Of a stretch of 64,000 nt of DNA, positions 10,578-22,573 are shown one piece after another. Position 1 is the first letter of the stretch. Every line of letters begins with the position of its first letter. The translations under genes were made by a program, and so were the position numbers. The notes beneath the pieces are model-generated. The model saw only the letters and a list, made by a program, of their open reading frames with translations, was not told the DNA's origin and made no database searches. Source of the DNA: Melampsora larici-populina 98AG31 (Eukaryota > Basidiomycota > Pucciniomycetes > Pucciniales > Melampsoraceae); assembly GCF_000204055.1 (NCBI RefSeq), contig NW_006768772.1, forward strand, positions 862,339 through 926,338. The letters are read 5' to 3'.

Positions 10578-11080
10578 TAAACTCATCAGAGTCCCACACT
10601 GTCGCTTGCAACCCTCGCCCAGCAGGACCCCGGAAAGCTCCAGGGAAAGTATCCGACCTAAAACCACCCCAATTGACCTTTTCAATACCCCGTGAGGCGG
10701 TAGAAACCCGAAAATCGAGCTTAAACAATTCTGGTTACGTCGGTATATCTCCCAGGAGACCAATCCATTCGTTTTTGGTCAGTCCGTACGTCCAAAAGAC
10801 AGTGTTTTGGGGCTTTGTTTTTTTTTGGCTCAGGAGAAATCCATACCTGTCACGTCGGGACTCGGTAGGTCTGAATTCCAAAAATCTGATTTTGGCTCGA
10901 AAAACCCCCCAAAAATACCTTTTTTGTCGCTACGTTGGCCTTTTTTTCGACCCTCAATCCATTCATTTTACGTCGGATAGTTCACCTGGAGCTTTCCGGG
11001 GTCCTCGCCGAGCCGGGAGTCCCAGAGGATCCGGGTTTTTCCCCTGATAATCTGAGACTGAGAAAAACCTGAGAATTCTA
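10578..11080 (+). repeat. Left terminal region of the KDZ element, split by a MITE
   Basis: 10578-10623 and 11006-11080 together match, in inverted orientation, the right end at about 22743-22840. Shared blocks are the terminal 24 bp, a GGCTCGGC-type block, AGGATCCGG and CTGAGAATTCT. The interruption 10624-11005 is a separate MITE. Confidence 0.75.
10624..11005. mobile_element. MITE with AGGACCCCGGAAAGCTCCAGG termini
   Basis: 382 bp with inverted ends of about 40 bp beginning AGGACCCCGGAAAGCTCC. Flanks CGCCCAGC and CGCCGAGC differ at one position and look like an 8-bp target duplication. The ends are related to those of the larger element at 33857-35902 (AGGACCCTGGAAAGCCCC), suggesting it is a deletion derivative of that family. 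No protein is encoded. Confidence 0.75.
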
Positions 11081-11472
11081 AAATACAGCACACATACAGC
11101 ATACCATGTATTAGCATACATAGAAGTATATCAATCATAACCAAAAACCCTTAAGTTGAAGTACAAAACCCTATGTGATGCTACTGATCGCAGATGTCTC
11201 CAGGCTGTCACACATCAACCTCGTCCACCCAATCCTCATCGCTCGACCCATCCTCATAAAATCTTTTGTTTCATCACTCTCAAAATGGATGAATTCAATA
11301 GCAACATCATGTTTCAACCAGCTCAAAAGGGACAACGGCACCATATCAATTTTTTCATCATGATCACACAATTTTTTCACCAACACCGTGACAAACACAC
11401 ACATCGCACGGGAATTGCATCCAATCAATATCCTCGAATAACTTCACACCTCAACTCTCATCACCCCTCAAG

Positions 11473-13752
11473 ATGGTCGTAGCAACCCTTGTCCATGAGA
11501 GGTATCGCTTCATCACCGAAGGTTTCCTGCCAGTGCCCGTTAAGGGCGGTCTGGTTGGCATTCTATGTCAAGAATGCGAGACCCCTCTCCGTTACCATTC
11601 ACCACTGGAAGACGCATGGAGGATCCACGTAAGCATTGGCCTTTTCAGCAGGTTTAAAGTGTTAACGTAACCTGACCTGATTCGTACCTGATTTCCTATT
11701 TAACGGACATCTATATCATCAATATCAGTGCCCATCACTTCCTAAGAATAACCAACACAACTGGCGTACCTGGCGTTGTGATCAACTCAACCACGAAAGA
11801 GCCTTGATCAACGCCGGGGCACCTCGACCCATTGTATCCTCTCCTACAGACTGGGGATCTCGGATCTCACCTTCTGGGGTCTTGCTTGACCCTAAACCAA
11901 CCAACTCGAACAATCGGCGACCGCCCTATCCTCTCCCCAATGATCAGCATCATCCATTCTTAGGTCGACAACCACCATTAGGACAACCCCCACCCCTCAC
12001 TACGTTCGACCCCCCCCAGCTTGACTCTCTTGCTGGGCCACACCGGGCCAAGGTCAAGTACCCATGTCTGCGACCATCACGTGGGCCAACTGCACATACT
12101 CACCGGATTACAGGCAACAAAGGATGCGCTTATCAGTACTGCCAAGCAGTAAGTCATCACACTTCTTTTGAAGAAATTGGACAGTTTATCACCCACCAAC
12201 GCCATCACATTAACTCAACAGTGTTGCCTTGAATATGGATTGGGGCCGTGTTCCAAACACACTCGAGCGGCCAAAAACCCAATTGACAAACCCCACGCCA
12301 TTCCACGTCCTTGTCAACCATCTCAATTGATACCAGCAAGCGCTTGCACCTCTTCTGCAGCTAGTACAACAACTCAACCAACACCTGAAACCAGACGATC
12401 ACGGCCGGGCGGTCGCATTCACCAATGGGCCCAATCAGCCAACAGCCTTGGACGTCTCCTGGGGGTGCAAACGGTGGCGGCCATCCAGAATGACTGCCGC
12501 GAGCGTTTTGAAGCAGTAGAAAGACAGATCGCCCAAAAATACGATGAGACGAAAGTCGTCACAATCCTTCTATGGCTCGATGTGAGTGATGCAAACCTTG
12601 ACTGATTTATCTCGCCACGCCAAACTGACCACTTAGAGGCGAGCGCAGGAGGTGCAAGCTAAGGTCATCTTGGCGCATTTTGACCAATGGCCTAAGGCAC
12701 GGCTTGACGAGTCAAGCCTGCTCATGCAGGCTTGCACACAAACGCTAGGACCTACGTGGAACCAAGCGCTTTTGTTCTGGGACGAAAAGATCGACTCTTG
12801 GGTAAGGTTTCTCTTCTCGATTTGCAATATGGGTATTATCTAATGTCCTAATGGTGGTTTCAGTATGAAACCATGGTGTCATTCCCTCATCGGTTCCCCT
12901 CGAACAACAAAGTGGTCATGGTCCGGTGGCAACAAGTGGACCCACAAACTCCTGGATTGCCACAATCAAAATCAAGGCCAGCCCGGACCATGCGTGTGGA
13001 CACCAGTGTTGACCCCTTTCCACCGGACCAGCAGCAATTTGTGACGACAACAACCAACGCCGAAAAGCCCCCTCCGCTCGCAGCCACCCATCTTCCCCAA
13101 TCCGATAGTGAAGAAATCCAGGTTGTGCAGTCGACTTGGACGACAAGTGCAGATCACCACTGTGCTACCTCGCCCAATTCCGACTCTGACGATTCGGTTG
13201 TCGTGGTGAAGAGCACCTTTACCAAGAGCAACATACCAAGCAAGGTCGTCAAACGCGAAACATCTGAAGACCTGCCCATATTTGACCCGTGTGCATCAAT
13301 GAAAGATGCACACGGTGATCGTCAACCGGTCAGACTTTACTTTAGCAACCTGAGGAGTTTAAGCAAAGCAACCTAACTGACCTCTGTCGCATCTATAGAA
13401 TTCCGCGGTCACCAGTTCTACATCTACATCTAGTGTCGGCCCGTCTACCTCTGCCTCATTAACGAGCTCCGCCAATCTTTTGAAGAAAAAGTGGCCCAGC
13501 TCGGAGATGCTTGTGTCAACACTCCTTTTGTGGTACAAGGAGTGTGAGACTCGCCCTCCACTACAGGCCTGGAAGGAAATCTGGGGAAACGAGTGGGTTC
13601 TGGTTCCTTCAACTGTGTACAGGAACAGGCTTTGGGTAGAAAGGGTTGGGTTCAAACGATTCTCAGACCAGTACAGGAATCACCCTCGTGCCAACGTGGG
13701 TGAAGCACGAATCCTCTACAAGAAGGAGTTCCAGGGTGTTGCTAATGTCTAA
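11473..13752 (+). CDS. KDZ-associated accessory protein, 639 residues
   Basis: Six exons with clean GT-AG junctions give one open frame: 11473-11628, 11729-12148, 12222-12581, 12637-12801, 12864-13328, 13399-13752. Near the N-terminus are Cys motifs (LCQECETPLRYH, TWRCDQLNHERALINAGAP). A second Cys-rich segment follows (NKGCAYQYCQACCLEYGLG then PCSK), and later a Ser/Thr/Asp-rich linker. The C-terminus is a helical region (KKKWPSSEMLVSTLLLWYK, VYRNRLWVERVGF). The Cys pattern suggests a zinc-binding, CxC-like domain as often reported beside KDZ transposases; that domain name is inference. It is transcribed toward the transposase, and no stop or frameshift interrupts it. Exact use of the last intron (13329-13398) is my choice to join the final exon. 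Confidence 0.65.
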
Positions 13753-14136
13753 GGTCGTAGACGATTAAAGAATAAACAGTTTTTGTTTCTTCAGTACATC
13801 CTTATTAATCAGTTGTCGTAGCATATGAAATGATCAACGAAAAGGATGACCAGAGTCCTCATTGAACCTTTGAGATGTTGTGCCATGATCTGAATATCAT
13901 TCGAACCCTTTGATAATATCGTTTTGAGCATACTGACCAAGGCAAAGGGGAAATGATATCATCGTCACCACATCCACACAATGGCTCGACTGGATTTTTG
14001 GACCCTGTGGGTTTGTTCGATTAGCACCCTGGTACGTGATCAAACCGACATCCAGCTATAAATAGAATGAGTATATATATATCAATGATCACTAGATAAG
14101 CAACATACCGCCACAACCGCCATTTCTCATCTCAGC

Positions 14137-14713
14137 ATGCCTACTCAACCACGAAAGACTGCGTCACTTTCTGCAATCCTTACATCAACCAGCGATGTAA
14201 GATATCTTCATCAGTGACCACTTATTATCTTTTTTCTTCACTTCGATCTGACTTCCCTATATTCTTACAACACAGGCAACACTCTTGCGCCTTCCAGGGC
14301 CCCAAGGTGGTGTAGCTTGGCACAAGAGCGAGACTGAACTTGTGTTGAAAGATGCAGCAGGCCAGCCCGTCCTCAGTCCTCTCAAGGCCTACGGATATGT
14401 CATGGCCGATGAAACGCTCACCCGTAATCACACTTATCACATCCATGGTGCCGTGGGTGTTGACGAACACAGCGCCGCTTTCATCAGGCACAGCAGCATC
14501 ACTCAGACTTTGGTTGCGACGACTAGTCCTAACCCTGCCAACCTTGCAGGCAAAGCAATGATTAGTTCAATTGGGAAGGTCCTTCACGTGGCCGTTGACA
14601 ACGTCGATGAAGATGATGGTGAATGGCATCTCACCGTTCAAGCGGAACATGAGATCTACGACCCGGAAGTCAGTGCTCCAATCACACTCTTACTCTTTCA
14701 GCAAGGTCATTAA
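14137..14713 (+). CDS. Small KDZ-borne hypothetical protein, 165 residues
   Basis: Two exons, 14137-14196 and 14276-14713. The first 20 residues are Ser/Thr-rich. The second exon encodes a compact, beta-rich-looking domain (LKAYGYVMADETLTRNHTYH, IGKVLHVAVDNVDEDDGEWH, LTVQAEHEIYDPEV). The short beta-strand rhythm and the size would suit a small nucleic-acid-binding fold such as an OB fold, but I recognise no family and this is only a suggestion. It lies inside the KDZ element between the other accessory gene and the convergent transposase. It is undamaged. Confidence 0.55.
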
Positions 14714-15238
14714 CTCAAAGGTGTCACTTCTTCACTTGACAGGAGAGACGAGCAATACTATTCCCAATCACTTATTGTTTTGGGCATTTTTCTCCTCAGT
14801 TATCCGAGATGGGGGATATAGAAATCAATTCCTTGATGTGGTTTGTGGGGTGTGTTGTTTCCAAAGAGTCTAACCAATTCATTGTCCAAGTACGTTTCTT
14901 TGTAATCTGAGTCTATAATGTCACTTTAATCATCTGACTGTATACTTTGTATATGTATCTTCAAAACAAACTTCTTTCAGGTCCTTGAACATGGTGTCGT
15001 GGTGGTCTAGATGGATGCTCATGGTGGAAAAACGTGATTGGACATTTGTTAAATGTCAACATTTATTTGTATCTACTTGTCATTCGTTTCAAGTTTTGCA
15101 AATATATATATATATATCACGTTGTTTTGGCGCAGGCACACAGGCGTGAAAAAAGATAGAAAGAACACATAAAAAGAAAGGATAACAAGCCAACTTTGTT
15201 TCAAAATATTTGAATTGGAAATGAATCAGTGAAAATAT
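14714..15238. other. Spacer between convergent KDZ genes
   Basis: 525 bp with a TATATATATATATA tract near 15100-15118 and no convincing coding frame. Possible small further exon around 14740-14880 was not supported. Confidence 0.4.
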
Positions 15239-17479
15239 TTAAATGTATCCATTACCCATGAACATCATTCCCTTGCGCTTGTTCAATTTTTTTGTGAGCC
15301 ATACATTCCTCAAGTGTACCATCTGCTCCAAAAAGAAATTGTATCTAAGGGAGTGCATGTTACGACACATCCTCGCGAACCCACCGTACCAAATATTTGT
15401 GAGTTCTGCAGCGGAAGCATTGAACACCCATCGTCCATCTTCTTGTATATCGGGGAAGAGCTTTGGGTCGGTGAACATCTTGCAAAACTCATTGCTCTCG
15501 GCATGGGAGCAATGGTGGAATGGGTCGACCGGAATCACCGTGCCTTGAAATCGTATTGAATCCCCGTCTCCGTGGTATATGTGCTCTGTGAGACGGCATG
15601 CGTTGTCGTAAAAAACAACTTCAGGCATCCCTTGAGGAAAAGTATCTTCCAAAAAACACTGGGGCAATTACATCAATAATCACGTCAATAATCACGTTTG
15701 GACAAACATCAGACCCAGCGAGCCACTCACCTTGACAGCACTGACTGACTCTGAGTGGTAGAAGGTCTTTCTGGCCAAAACAATGCCACAACAACCAACA
15801 ACTAGTTGATCATTGTGTGTCCGACACCGGGATACTACCAGTTTCCCCTTAGCTTTCGATTCACCACCATCACGGGCGCTCTTGTGGGCGCGGTTCGCCT
15901 CATCAGCTTGGCGCAAACCTTCGAGGTCGTTAAATTCTCCGGTCTCGGCGTCGAGGTGCACGGTCGGATCGGAAGGCAGGTTGGATCCAGGTCGATTGAG
16001 AATCGCAGTCAGGGAAAAATTCGATTTTACACGATTGGTGAACTTAGCCCACGCTTGTATGTGGGCAGTCTCGTCACATGTTTTCGAATCTGGCATCGTG
16101 TTTTTTTTGCAAGGTTGTACATGACAACGAGAGCCCAGCAGTGAGTGGTGAAGGGAACAGAATCGATTGTTTATGTTGTTGAGCGGCTTTGTGCAAGGCC
16201 CTTCAGGCCGCGGAAGTCCAGATTCTATAGCAATCTCCTCGAGTTGGTCTGGCGTTGCACTGCAACGCCAGTGGCCAATAGTGAGTCCGTCGGTGACGAC
16301 CGCTCGAATCCCTGGTTTAATGCAAGTGCGTTACAAATATGACGTCTTTCAGACTTAACATATATAAGAAGTTACTGTACCATAAAAAAGAGGTTCGCCG
16401 GTATCTGGATCCAGGCCACCCGATTTGACCCGAACACAACTACTGCAATAGTGATCGCGGAAGCTGGTCCCTTCCACGTCCAGCCGTTCCAGATGAGAGG
16501 CAATCGCCTCGTCAAATCGAAGATCATCGGTTCCGGTGGCGGGAAGGAGAAGTTGATTTCGCCTGCGATCTTCGTGGGCCAGAAGGTCGCGTAGTTCAAG
16601 GGCGTCTAGGCACACGGCCTCTGACATAGCCGGCGTATACACCTCATCAAAATGTGGCACATCATCTATGTCTTTGACATAGATTTCATTGTACCAATTC
16701 GTTAGGTTAAAGTGGGAGACACTAGATTTGTCAGTCGGAGGAGGTACAGTGATCGATCAGCAACTATCAGGTAATTCCATTCAAACATGCGAACTTACTG
16801 GGCCAACATTTGAATTACACGGAAAAGGTGGGCTAACCGGTCGGTGATGTAATAGTGACAGTGAACATGTAGAATGTTCACATCACGTCCTTGGTCCAAG
16901 GTATAATAATGTCAGGTTTTGGCGCTGGTGTAATAACTCGGGGGATACGATGCCCCACAGCCTATTGATCGAGTATTTGGGTCAGCACATATTCCAAATA
17001 TATTCCAAATGGGTGATAAAGACATTCTCACCTGGGCAATCAAGGATTACCGTCTGAACTGAGTGAACCCTGTCGGTGTCATAGAGGTACCCATTCAGGC
17101 GGGTGTGGACGTGTAAATTTGGTGAAGGTGGACAAACGATACATTGATTGACGGGCGGGCGTAGAAAATGTTCAGGGAGCTTGAATTGAAGACCAGACTT
17201 GCGGATGGCCGCTTTTACATCAAAGCGTGCCGAGGGAAATATTGGAAAAGTTAAAGTCCATAGATCTTTGATTAAGTGTTCTGGAAACTTGGGAGCAAGG
17301 GCGTTTGTGAGGAAAGGTAGTACCGTTGGTCGGTGGGGTGAGAGACGCAATGCAATTCCTGCATTATGGTGAACCTCCGACGCTAAGTTGATAAATCGAA
17401 CAAAGTCAGTGACTGTCAAGGTGGTGCTGAGATGGGCACTGGTGGTCGACATTTGTGCTGGGAAATCGGTGAGTAGCAT
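15239..17479 (-). pseudogene. KDZ transposase with one nonsense codon
   Basis: Begins at the ATG at 17479 and runs through several exons. Recognisable blocks in order are CIVCPP with YLYDTDRVHSVQTVILDCPG (Cys-rich N-terminal region); HYYTLDQGRD and VHCHYYITDRLAHLFRVIQM; HCSSC-type Cys motif (DHYCSSCVRVKSGG); AVVTDGLTIGHWRCSA; GPCTKPLNNINNRFC; FSLTAILNRPGSNLPSDPT; then VVFYDNACRLTEHIYH, HHCSHAESNEFCKMFTDPKL and FNASAAELTNIWYGGFARMC. These are typical of KDZ transposases. A TGA at 16912-16914 interrupts the second block; relatives as I remember them have a basic residue there, which a C-to-T change in CGA would explain. Otherwise the gene reads through to the stop at 15239. Confidence 0.8.
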
Positions 17480-17666
17480 AGTGGATAGGAATGATCTTCG
17501 GTTTGCTGGCTGGCTGAACGACGATCGGTGAACTGAGGTGACCAAGGCGGAAGGGTTGGTTGTGCTTTGTCACATTGATTGTCACATGTGTGTCGAAAGG
17601 AAGTCACACGACTAGTAGTATGAGTCAAAAAGGCATAAGACATATGTGCAAAATGGAAAAGGGATA

Positions 17667-17770
17667 CAAGCCGTTCTCAAAAAGCTTGCGTTTTTCAATT
17701 TTATTTTTTTGGCAGTTGACGGCCGTTGACTGTTTAGGCCTCTTAAAACCCATGATTGTGACGTAATACA
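17667..17770 (+). repeat. Left TIR of mariner-like element 2
   Basis: Matches the reverse complement of about 22574-22664 over the blocks GTTCTCAAAAAGCTTGC, GGCAGTTGACGGCCGT and AAAACCCATGA, with small gaps. The 5' leader of the transposase follows, with a likely leader intron (17912-17962). Confidence 0.85.
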
Positions 17771-17980
17771 AGTAACAATACAATACCACACTGATCTCGG
17801 AGCTATTGAGTCAACCATCACAGCTCATTTTTGGTCCTTTATCCCCGCCACCTTTCTCTCACTTTAACTCACAACATCACCACATTCTCATTAAATTTGT
17901 CTATCCTTCTGGTGAGTCATCTCAGTCCTTGTTTTGTTTCCTGATTTCTCTTGATCTTTCAGCTTTCCTCCTATACAACA

Positions 17981-19095
17981 ATGCCTTTTGTCTCGTACTC
18001 GTCCGATGTCAAATACATCATCATTCGCAAAGCTCTCCGCGGTGATACACTTGAAATGATTAATCAAGACCTTGGATTGAATGTATCAAGCGACTCACTG
18101 ACTCGATGGCTCAGTTTGTATCATGAGACTCGCCGAGTCATCGCGGATCCTTCATTCTACGATCCTCGTGGAAGGCCAACGATCTTATTGAATGAGCAAC
18201 GCGACTTTATCGAAGCGGCCATTGACGCTGAGCCAACTATCTATCTTGACGAGCTAGCACGCCAAGTTGCAATTGAGAGGGGTGTTGTCGTTTCAATCCC
18301 TACTTTAGCTCGCGAGGTACGCGACCGTCTTGGTCTTACTGTGAAGGTAGCCAAAACTGTCAACCCAAATCAATGCCCCAATGCACAAAGTCGATTCCTT
18401 TACGATGTGGGTGGAATTGATCCTGCTTGCTTGGTTTTCTTAGGTATGTGGATTTCTTTCTTTGTGATTTCATTTCTATGTGTTTGCGCTGACACTCATC
18501 TTGGAACAGATGAGAGCGCAATGGCTGCCCGAAAGCTACACCGACCTCGAGCCCGTGCACCAAGGGGTCAACGTACGAGACGTATTCCTAAGCCTCTGAC
18601 GTCACGCAAGTTTTCCTTGCTTCCTGCGGTCTCATTGAGCGGCTATCTTGGGATGGTGGTTCAAGAAGGTGCGATTCGCCGCGATGACATGGAGGATTTT
18701 CTCTCCAATCATCTTGTACGTCTTGATTCTATAATTCCGATCAGTGTTTACAATACTGAACTCATCTTTTTCGTTTCCAGCTACCCATGATGAACCCATT
18801 CCCAGCTGAGAACAGTGTTCTTGTCATGGATAATGCATCCATTCATCGTGGAGGTCTCATTGAGGAGCTCTGTGACCAAGTTGGTGTACAATTGATGTAC
18901 TTACCAGCCTATAGTCCAGAGTTTAATCCTATTGAGAAGGCGTTTTGTGTCATCAAGTCCCGACTTCGAAGGAGTGGTGACCTTAACAGAGCACACTCGC
19001 CACAAGAGGAGATGGACATTATCTACCGTACTGCTGATGCAGCACTCACACCTGAACTCATCCGCAGCCTTTTTGAAGGATCGGTTTACTTATAA
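17981..19095 (+). CDS. DDE_3 transposase of mariner-like element 2, 327 residues
   Basis: Three exons, 17981-18443, 18510-18715 and 18781-19095, give 984 nt with no stop. The N-terminal helix-turn-helix region (VKYIIIRKALRGDTLEMIN, SSDSLTRWLSLY) should bind the TIRs. A second winged-helix-like stretch (RPTILLNEQRDFIEAAID) leads to the catalytic core: first Asp in VFLDESAM, split by intron 1; second in VLVMDNASIHRGG; Glu in YSPEFNPIEKAF. All three catalytic residues are present. It cuts and pastes at TA targets in this superfamily. I use the ATG at 17981, preceded by a likely 5' leader intron. Conserved intron positions with the copy at 9100-10257 show common descent. This copy could be active. 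Confidence 0.88.
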
Positions 19096-19189
19096 AAGGT
19101 AAGTTGTTACCTGTTTCTATTGTATTTGAACATCATTGACTTTTGGATCAATTACCTCAAATTATCCAATCAATCATCAAGTTTCATAT

Positions 19190-19390
19190 CTTCTTCACAA
19201 TCAATCAGCAAGTTAGACCAATCAGCAAGTTTAAGTTTCTCTCAATTTCATCAAGCTACACCAATCACGATCAGCAAGTTAGACCAAACAGCAAGTTTAA
19301 GTTTCTCTCAAATTCATAAAACTACACCGATCATCAAGTTGTTACCTCCATCATCTTCTTTACAATTGATCAGCAAGTTAGACTAATCAT
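19190..19390. repeat. Imperfect tandem repeat with CAGCAAGTTAGAC units
   Basis: A unit of about 70 bp containing ATCAGCAAGTTAGAC and AGCAAGTTTAAGTTTCTCTC is present about twice, with a partial third copy, downstream of the transposase stop. Probably 3' untranslated sequence. Confidence 0.6.
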
Positions 19391-19451
19391 TGAGTTTCAA
19401 TGGATTGGTTTCTCAAATCGATTTTCTTCTGTTTCTCTAGAATCACTCATC

Positions 19452-19844
19452 CAACGGTGGCTCGCTCAGCTAAGCTAAGGATTTTTGCCACCTTGGCTTA
19501 GCTTAGCTAGAGGCCGCTAAGGAAAAATCCGCTAACACTAATCTTAGTGGATTTCTGCTAACGCTAAGCCATTAGCTTAGCGGGCGTAAAATGACACCCG
19601 CTAAGCCAATTGATTGGCCGCTAAACCGCTAATAGCGGCTTAGTGGCCCTTTTTTGCACTTAAAACATGTATTTTTTTGATAGCTAAGCTCCTGGCTTAG
19701 CTTAGCGCAGACCCGCTAAAGGAAAAATCAAAATTCGATTAGCTTAGCTTTAGTGCGCTAAGGATTTAGCGCTAGCTTAGCGACAAAAAATCGCTAAGAT
19801 AATGCACCGCTAAGCGCTAAATTAGCTTAGCCATGCCACCGTTG
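19452..19844. mobile_element. 393-bp MITE rich in GCTAAG, with 7-bp target duplication
   Basis: Ends CAACGGTGGC and GCCACCGTTG are perfect inverted repeats. They are flanked by ACTCATC on both sides (19445-19451 and 19845-19851). The interior is filled with GCTAAGC / GCTTAGC in both orientations, so the whole element could fold into a large hairpin. No coding capacity. The 7-8-bp duplication would fit a hAT-driven MITE. Confidence 0.85.
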
Positions 19845-19851
19845 ACTCATC

Positions 19852-20245
19852 CCATTATGATTTTTTCATCTAAACATCATGTTGTAATCAGATTGTAATA
19901 TTCTATCTTATTGCAATTAAAAATAGCTGGACTTTCCAAAATAAGTCACCTATCAAGCAAACTGTGCCCAGAATCTTAAAAACATAACAGACAAAAGAGA
20001 GAACATCTCATTTTTGTCAATGATGGAATAGAGAGATCTATTTTTCAAAATCGTTGTATCTTAAAGACATCAAACACAAGAGTTGCATTGCTATTGAAAA
20101 AGTATATCAACATCTCACATCTGGCACCTCTTACAAAATACACAATTACAACCAATAACAGCAAAGGAAATGAAACTCTATGAAAAATACAAAAGATGAT
20201 ATGGCCTATGAGGTCAATAGTTGTAGGTCAGATTTCGCTTACAAG
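19852..20245. other. Convergent 3' spacer of mariner-like element 2
   Basis: AT-rich, about 390 bp, between the MITE and the companion gene stop. No coding frame or structured RNA seen. Confidence 0.4.
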
Positions 20246-22252
20246 CTAAGACTCTTGTGCATCCAGTGCAGCAAGCTTGGCTTTCAAAACTTTCTCATAA
20301 CGTGCGGTTGAATTGAATAGATGGTTCGCATGACCAACTGAAACTCCTACTTTTTCCAATACATCCAAAGTCAACGCAGGGCTTGGCTTAAGAGAGCTCC
20401 AGCTATCGAAGTGAGCTTTAGATAAGCTTTCTTTCAAGCTGGAGTCGTGATCAACTTCGGCAAATTTGAGAAAATCATCTATATCCCCAACATACTTCTT
20501 CTGATAAAGACGGATATCGTCTTCCGCAATATTTGAAGCCAACGCGGGTGATGTTTGAGCTGAAGGTCCAGGTTTGATTGCCATGAATCCCACAGGTGGA
20601 GGATCATCTGGAAATTCGACATAGCCAGGAGGGGGAATTCCATTTACAAATGTCTTGAAGGCCGGAAGTAAAGGTGGTTTGTGAATATCGACATCGGTTC
20701 GGCCTTCTTTGCGAGCAGCAATCTGTATGTATAAAAGGATGGTTTAGTTCTTGAATCTAGAACACCTGATACAAGAAAGAAACACTCACAATAAGATCGG
20801 CCCAAATCTTGATCTTGCGAGTGGTCAGAGTAACCCATTTCGTAGAGTCTTTGGGGTCTCTGAACCTCATGCGGTCAGACCCACCATGGTTAACTACATG
20901 TTCACGTTTCAAATGAGCAACCACTTCCTGAACATCGGTAGTTGCCTTTTGCTCTGCTGATGGGGGAGTATTGACGGGGCCACTGTCTTCGATGAGTTGA
21001 CTAGCTTCCCATGAACCTAAGTAAACACCAACTTTCATGCGATTTTCAACAGCTGCAGCTGGGATTGCTGGATTTTCCATCTCTACAAGCACTCCTGATG
21101 ATACTTTTGCAGAGCCTAGAAGAGTCTTGAACTGAGCCCACTCGATCGGATCTTGAAGATTGTGTCGTTGCGTAGAGAAGCGACCGGTTGGGGTAAGACC
21201 AACACCAAGCCAGTTTACAACTTGGGTTGACTTCGGATTTGGATTCTTGAGGTAAGTTCCAAGGTTGCGTTGAATAGAATTGAGTGATGTGACCGTAAGA
21301 TCGATAACTTGCTCAGCCGTGGTGTGGTTGGAATCAAAAACAATGTGATTGTTGGGCTTGTTGTCTGTTGCCTTGTTGGTCTTTGAGAGGTTCCAACCCT
21401 CTTTTGATGAATTTTTTTTGATCTTCCAGTTGAAGTGCAGGCAATATCTTTCGGTCCCCATAGGTACGCTTCGTGAAAGACTCGAAGTCTCACTAGGTTC
21501 ACTTCTAACTCATCCGAAGTTGAAGGAATAGCCGGTTGATTCAAACTTTGACTTGCGAGAAGACCACTTGGCAAATGACGCTGAGATCCCCGATTTACTG
21601 GAGTGCCAAACAAGTCGCTGAGATTCAAGATAGGTGTATCATTTTTGAGCACTCCCTTTCCGACTTGAAGCATGCCACATTGAGGGTTGTATGTAGGCGG
21701 AACTCCATGATGTTGTGCCAAAGCATGGGTGTGTAAGCCAGGGACCACCCAATCCCCTTCTCCTCTACGGTCTAATTGGGGATCATGATGAGCTTTTCAA
21801 AAAACGAGCATCATCAGCTTTGTGTTCAATTCTAAAAGCAAGAAAAGTTGAAATAAGCTACTCACGTCGAAGAGCCTGACGGCCAGCTGCTGCTGCTTGT
21901 ATAAAGCTGGAGCGCCGGGCAGAACGTGCATCCTCAATAGCGCGACGGGCATTCTCAATAGCTGAAAGAAAGCCATGCCAGTCAATTCAAACACCAACAT
22001 AAATGCTAAAGATTGAGGAATCAACATACCACGAGCTTGATTGGCCCTATAGTCCATGTTACTGTGATCTGGATTCACACGAATTTGGTGGCGGAAGGCT
22101 GCACGTTCAGATGCCAAACGCGCGGGGCTGACAATCTCAATTTCATCGCTGGTGTCAGTCAAGTTGGCTACTGAATGGCGAGGTCTGGTGCTGGAGGCAG
22201 GGGCACTGCTTGGAAGGCCATTGCTTGTGGAGTCGTTGGTATTGAAAGACAT
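20246..22252 (-). CDS. Companion protein of mariner-like element 2, 575 residues
   Basis: Five exons (22252-22030, 21961-21866, 21792-21494, 21422-20790, 20722-20246) give 1728 nt with no stop. The N-terminus is Ser/Thr-rich and disordered. A short Ala/Arg-rich helix follows (AIENARRAIEDARSARRSS), then a region with LTVTSLNSIQRNLGTYLKN and VEMENPAIPAAAVE, then RFRDPKDSTKWVTLTTRKIK. A Pro-rich hinge (GIPPPGYVEFPDDPPP) precedes a C-terminal helical domain of about 70 residues (FLKFAEVDHDSSLKESLSKA, LDVLEKVGVSVGHA). The last two segments align with the companion of element 1. I recognise no named family; the C-terminal pattern resembles a SAM-like bundle and could mediate oligomerisation. Conservation beside the transposase in two diverged elements suggests a role in transposition. 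The ATG at 22252 is used rather than upstream non-ATG codons. Confidence 0.75.
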
Positions 22253-22364
22253 GAGTATCGACAATTATTTACAGATGGGCAGGAGAGTGGTGGTTCAGGA
22301 CTCGATGGCTCAGCTATTGTATTCAGAGAGCTGGTCATCTCATTGCGTCATCACAATAGGTTTA

Positions 22365-22572
22365 CGGTACTCAAAACAATCAGGTTCGTGCTACCTTTCT
22401 TGGAAACCTGCTTTCAAAATGTCGTTTTTGTGGGGAAAATGAACTGTAGAAAAATCCAAAAACAAAGTTCCAGCGAATTCCCAGGAATTCCCCTGCCAAA
22501 AGGTCAACTTTGAATCTATGTTTTTGACATTTTTTGAAAAAGGTGGCACGAACCTGATTGTTTTGAGTACCG
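22365..22572. mobile_element. 208-bp Stowaway-like MITE (TA target)
   Basis: Ends of about 36 bp begin CGGTACTCAAAACAATCAGG and are inverted at the other end. TA flanks both sides (22363-22364, 22573-22574). It lies within the right terminal region of mariner-like element 2, upstream of the companion gene. Non-coding; presumably mobilised by some Tc1/mariner transposase with matching ends. Confidence 0.88.
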
Positions 22573-22573
22573 T

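Noticed and set aside
10574..11047. 157-residue frame at the left end of the KDZ element
   Set aside because: It spans the KDZ end and a MITE with inverted repeats, so it is an accident of non-coding repeats.
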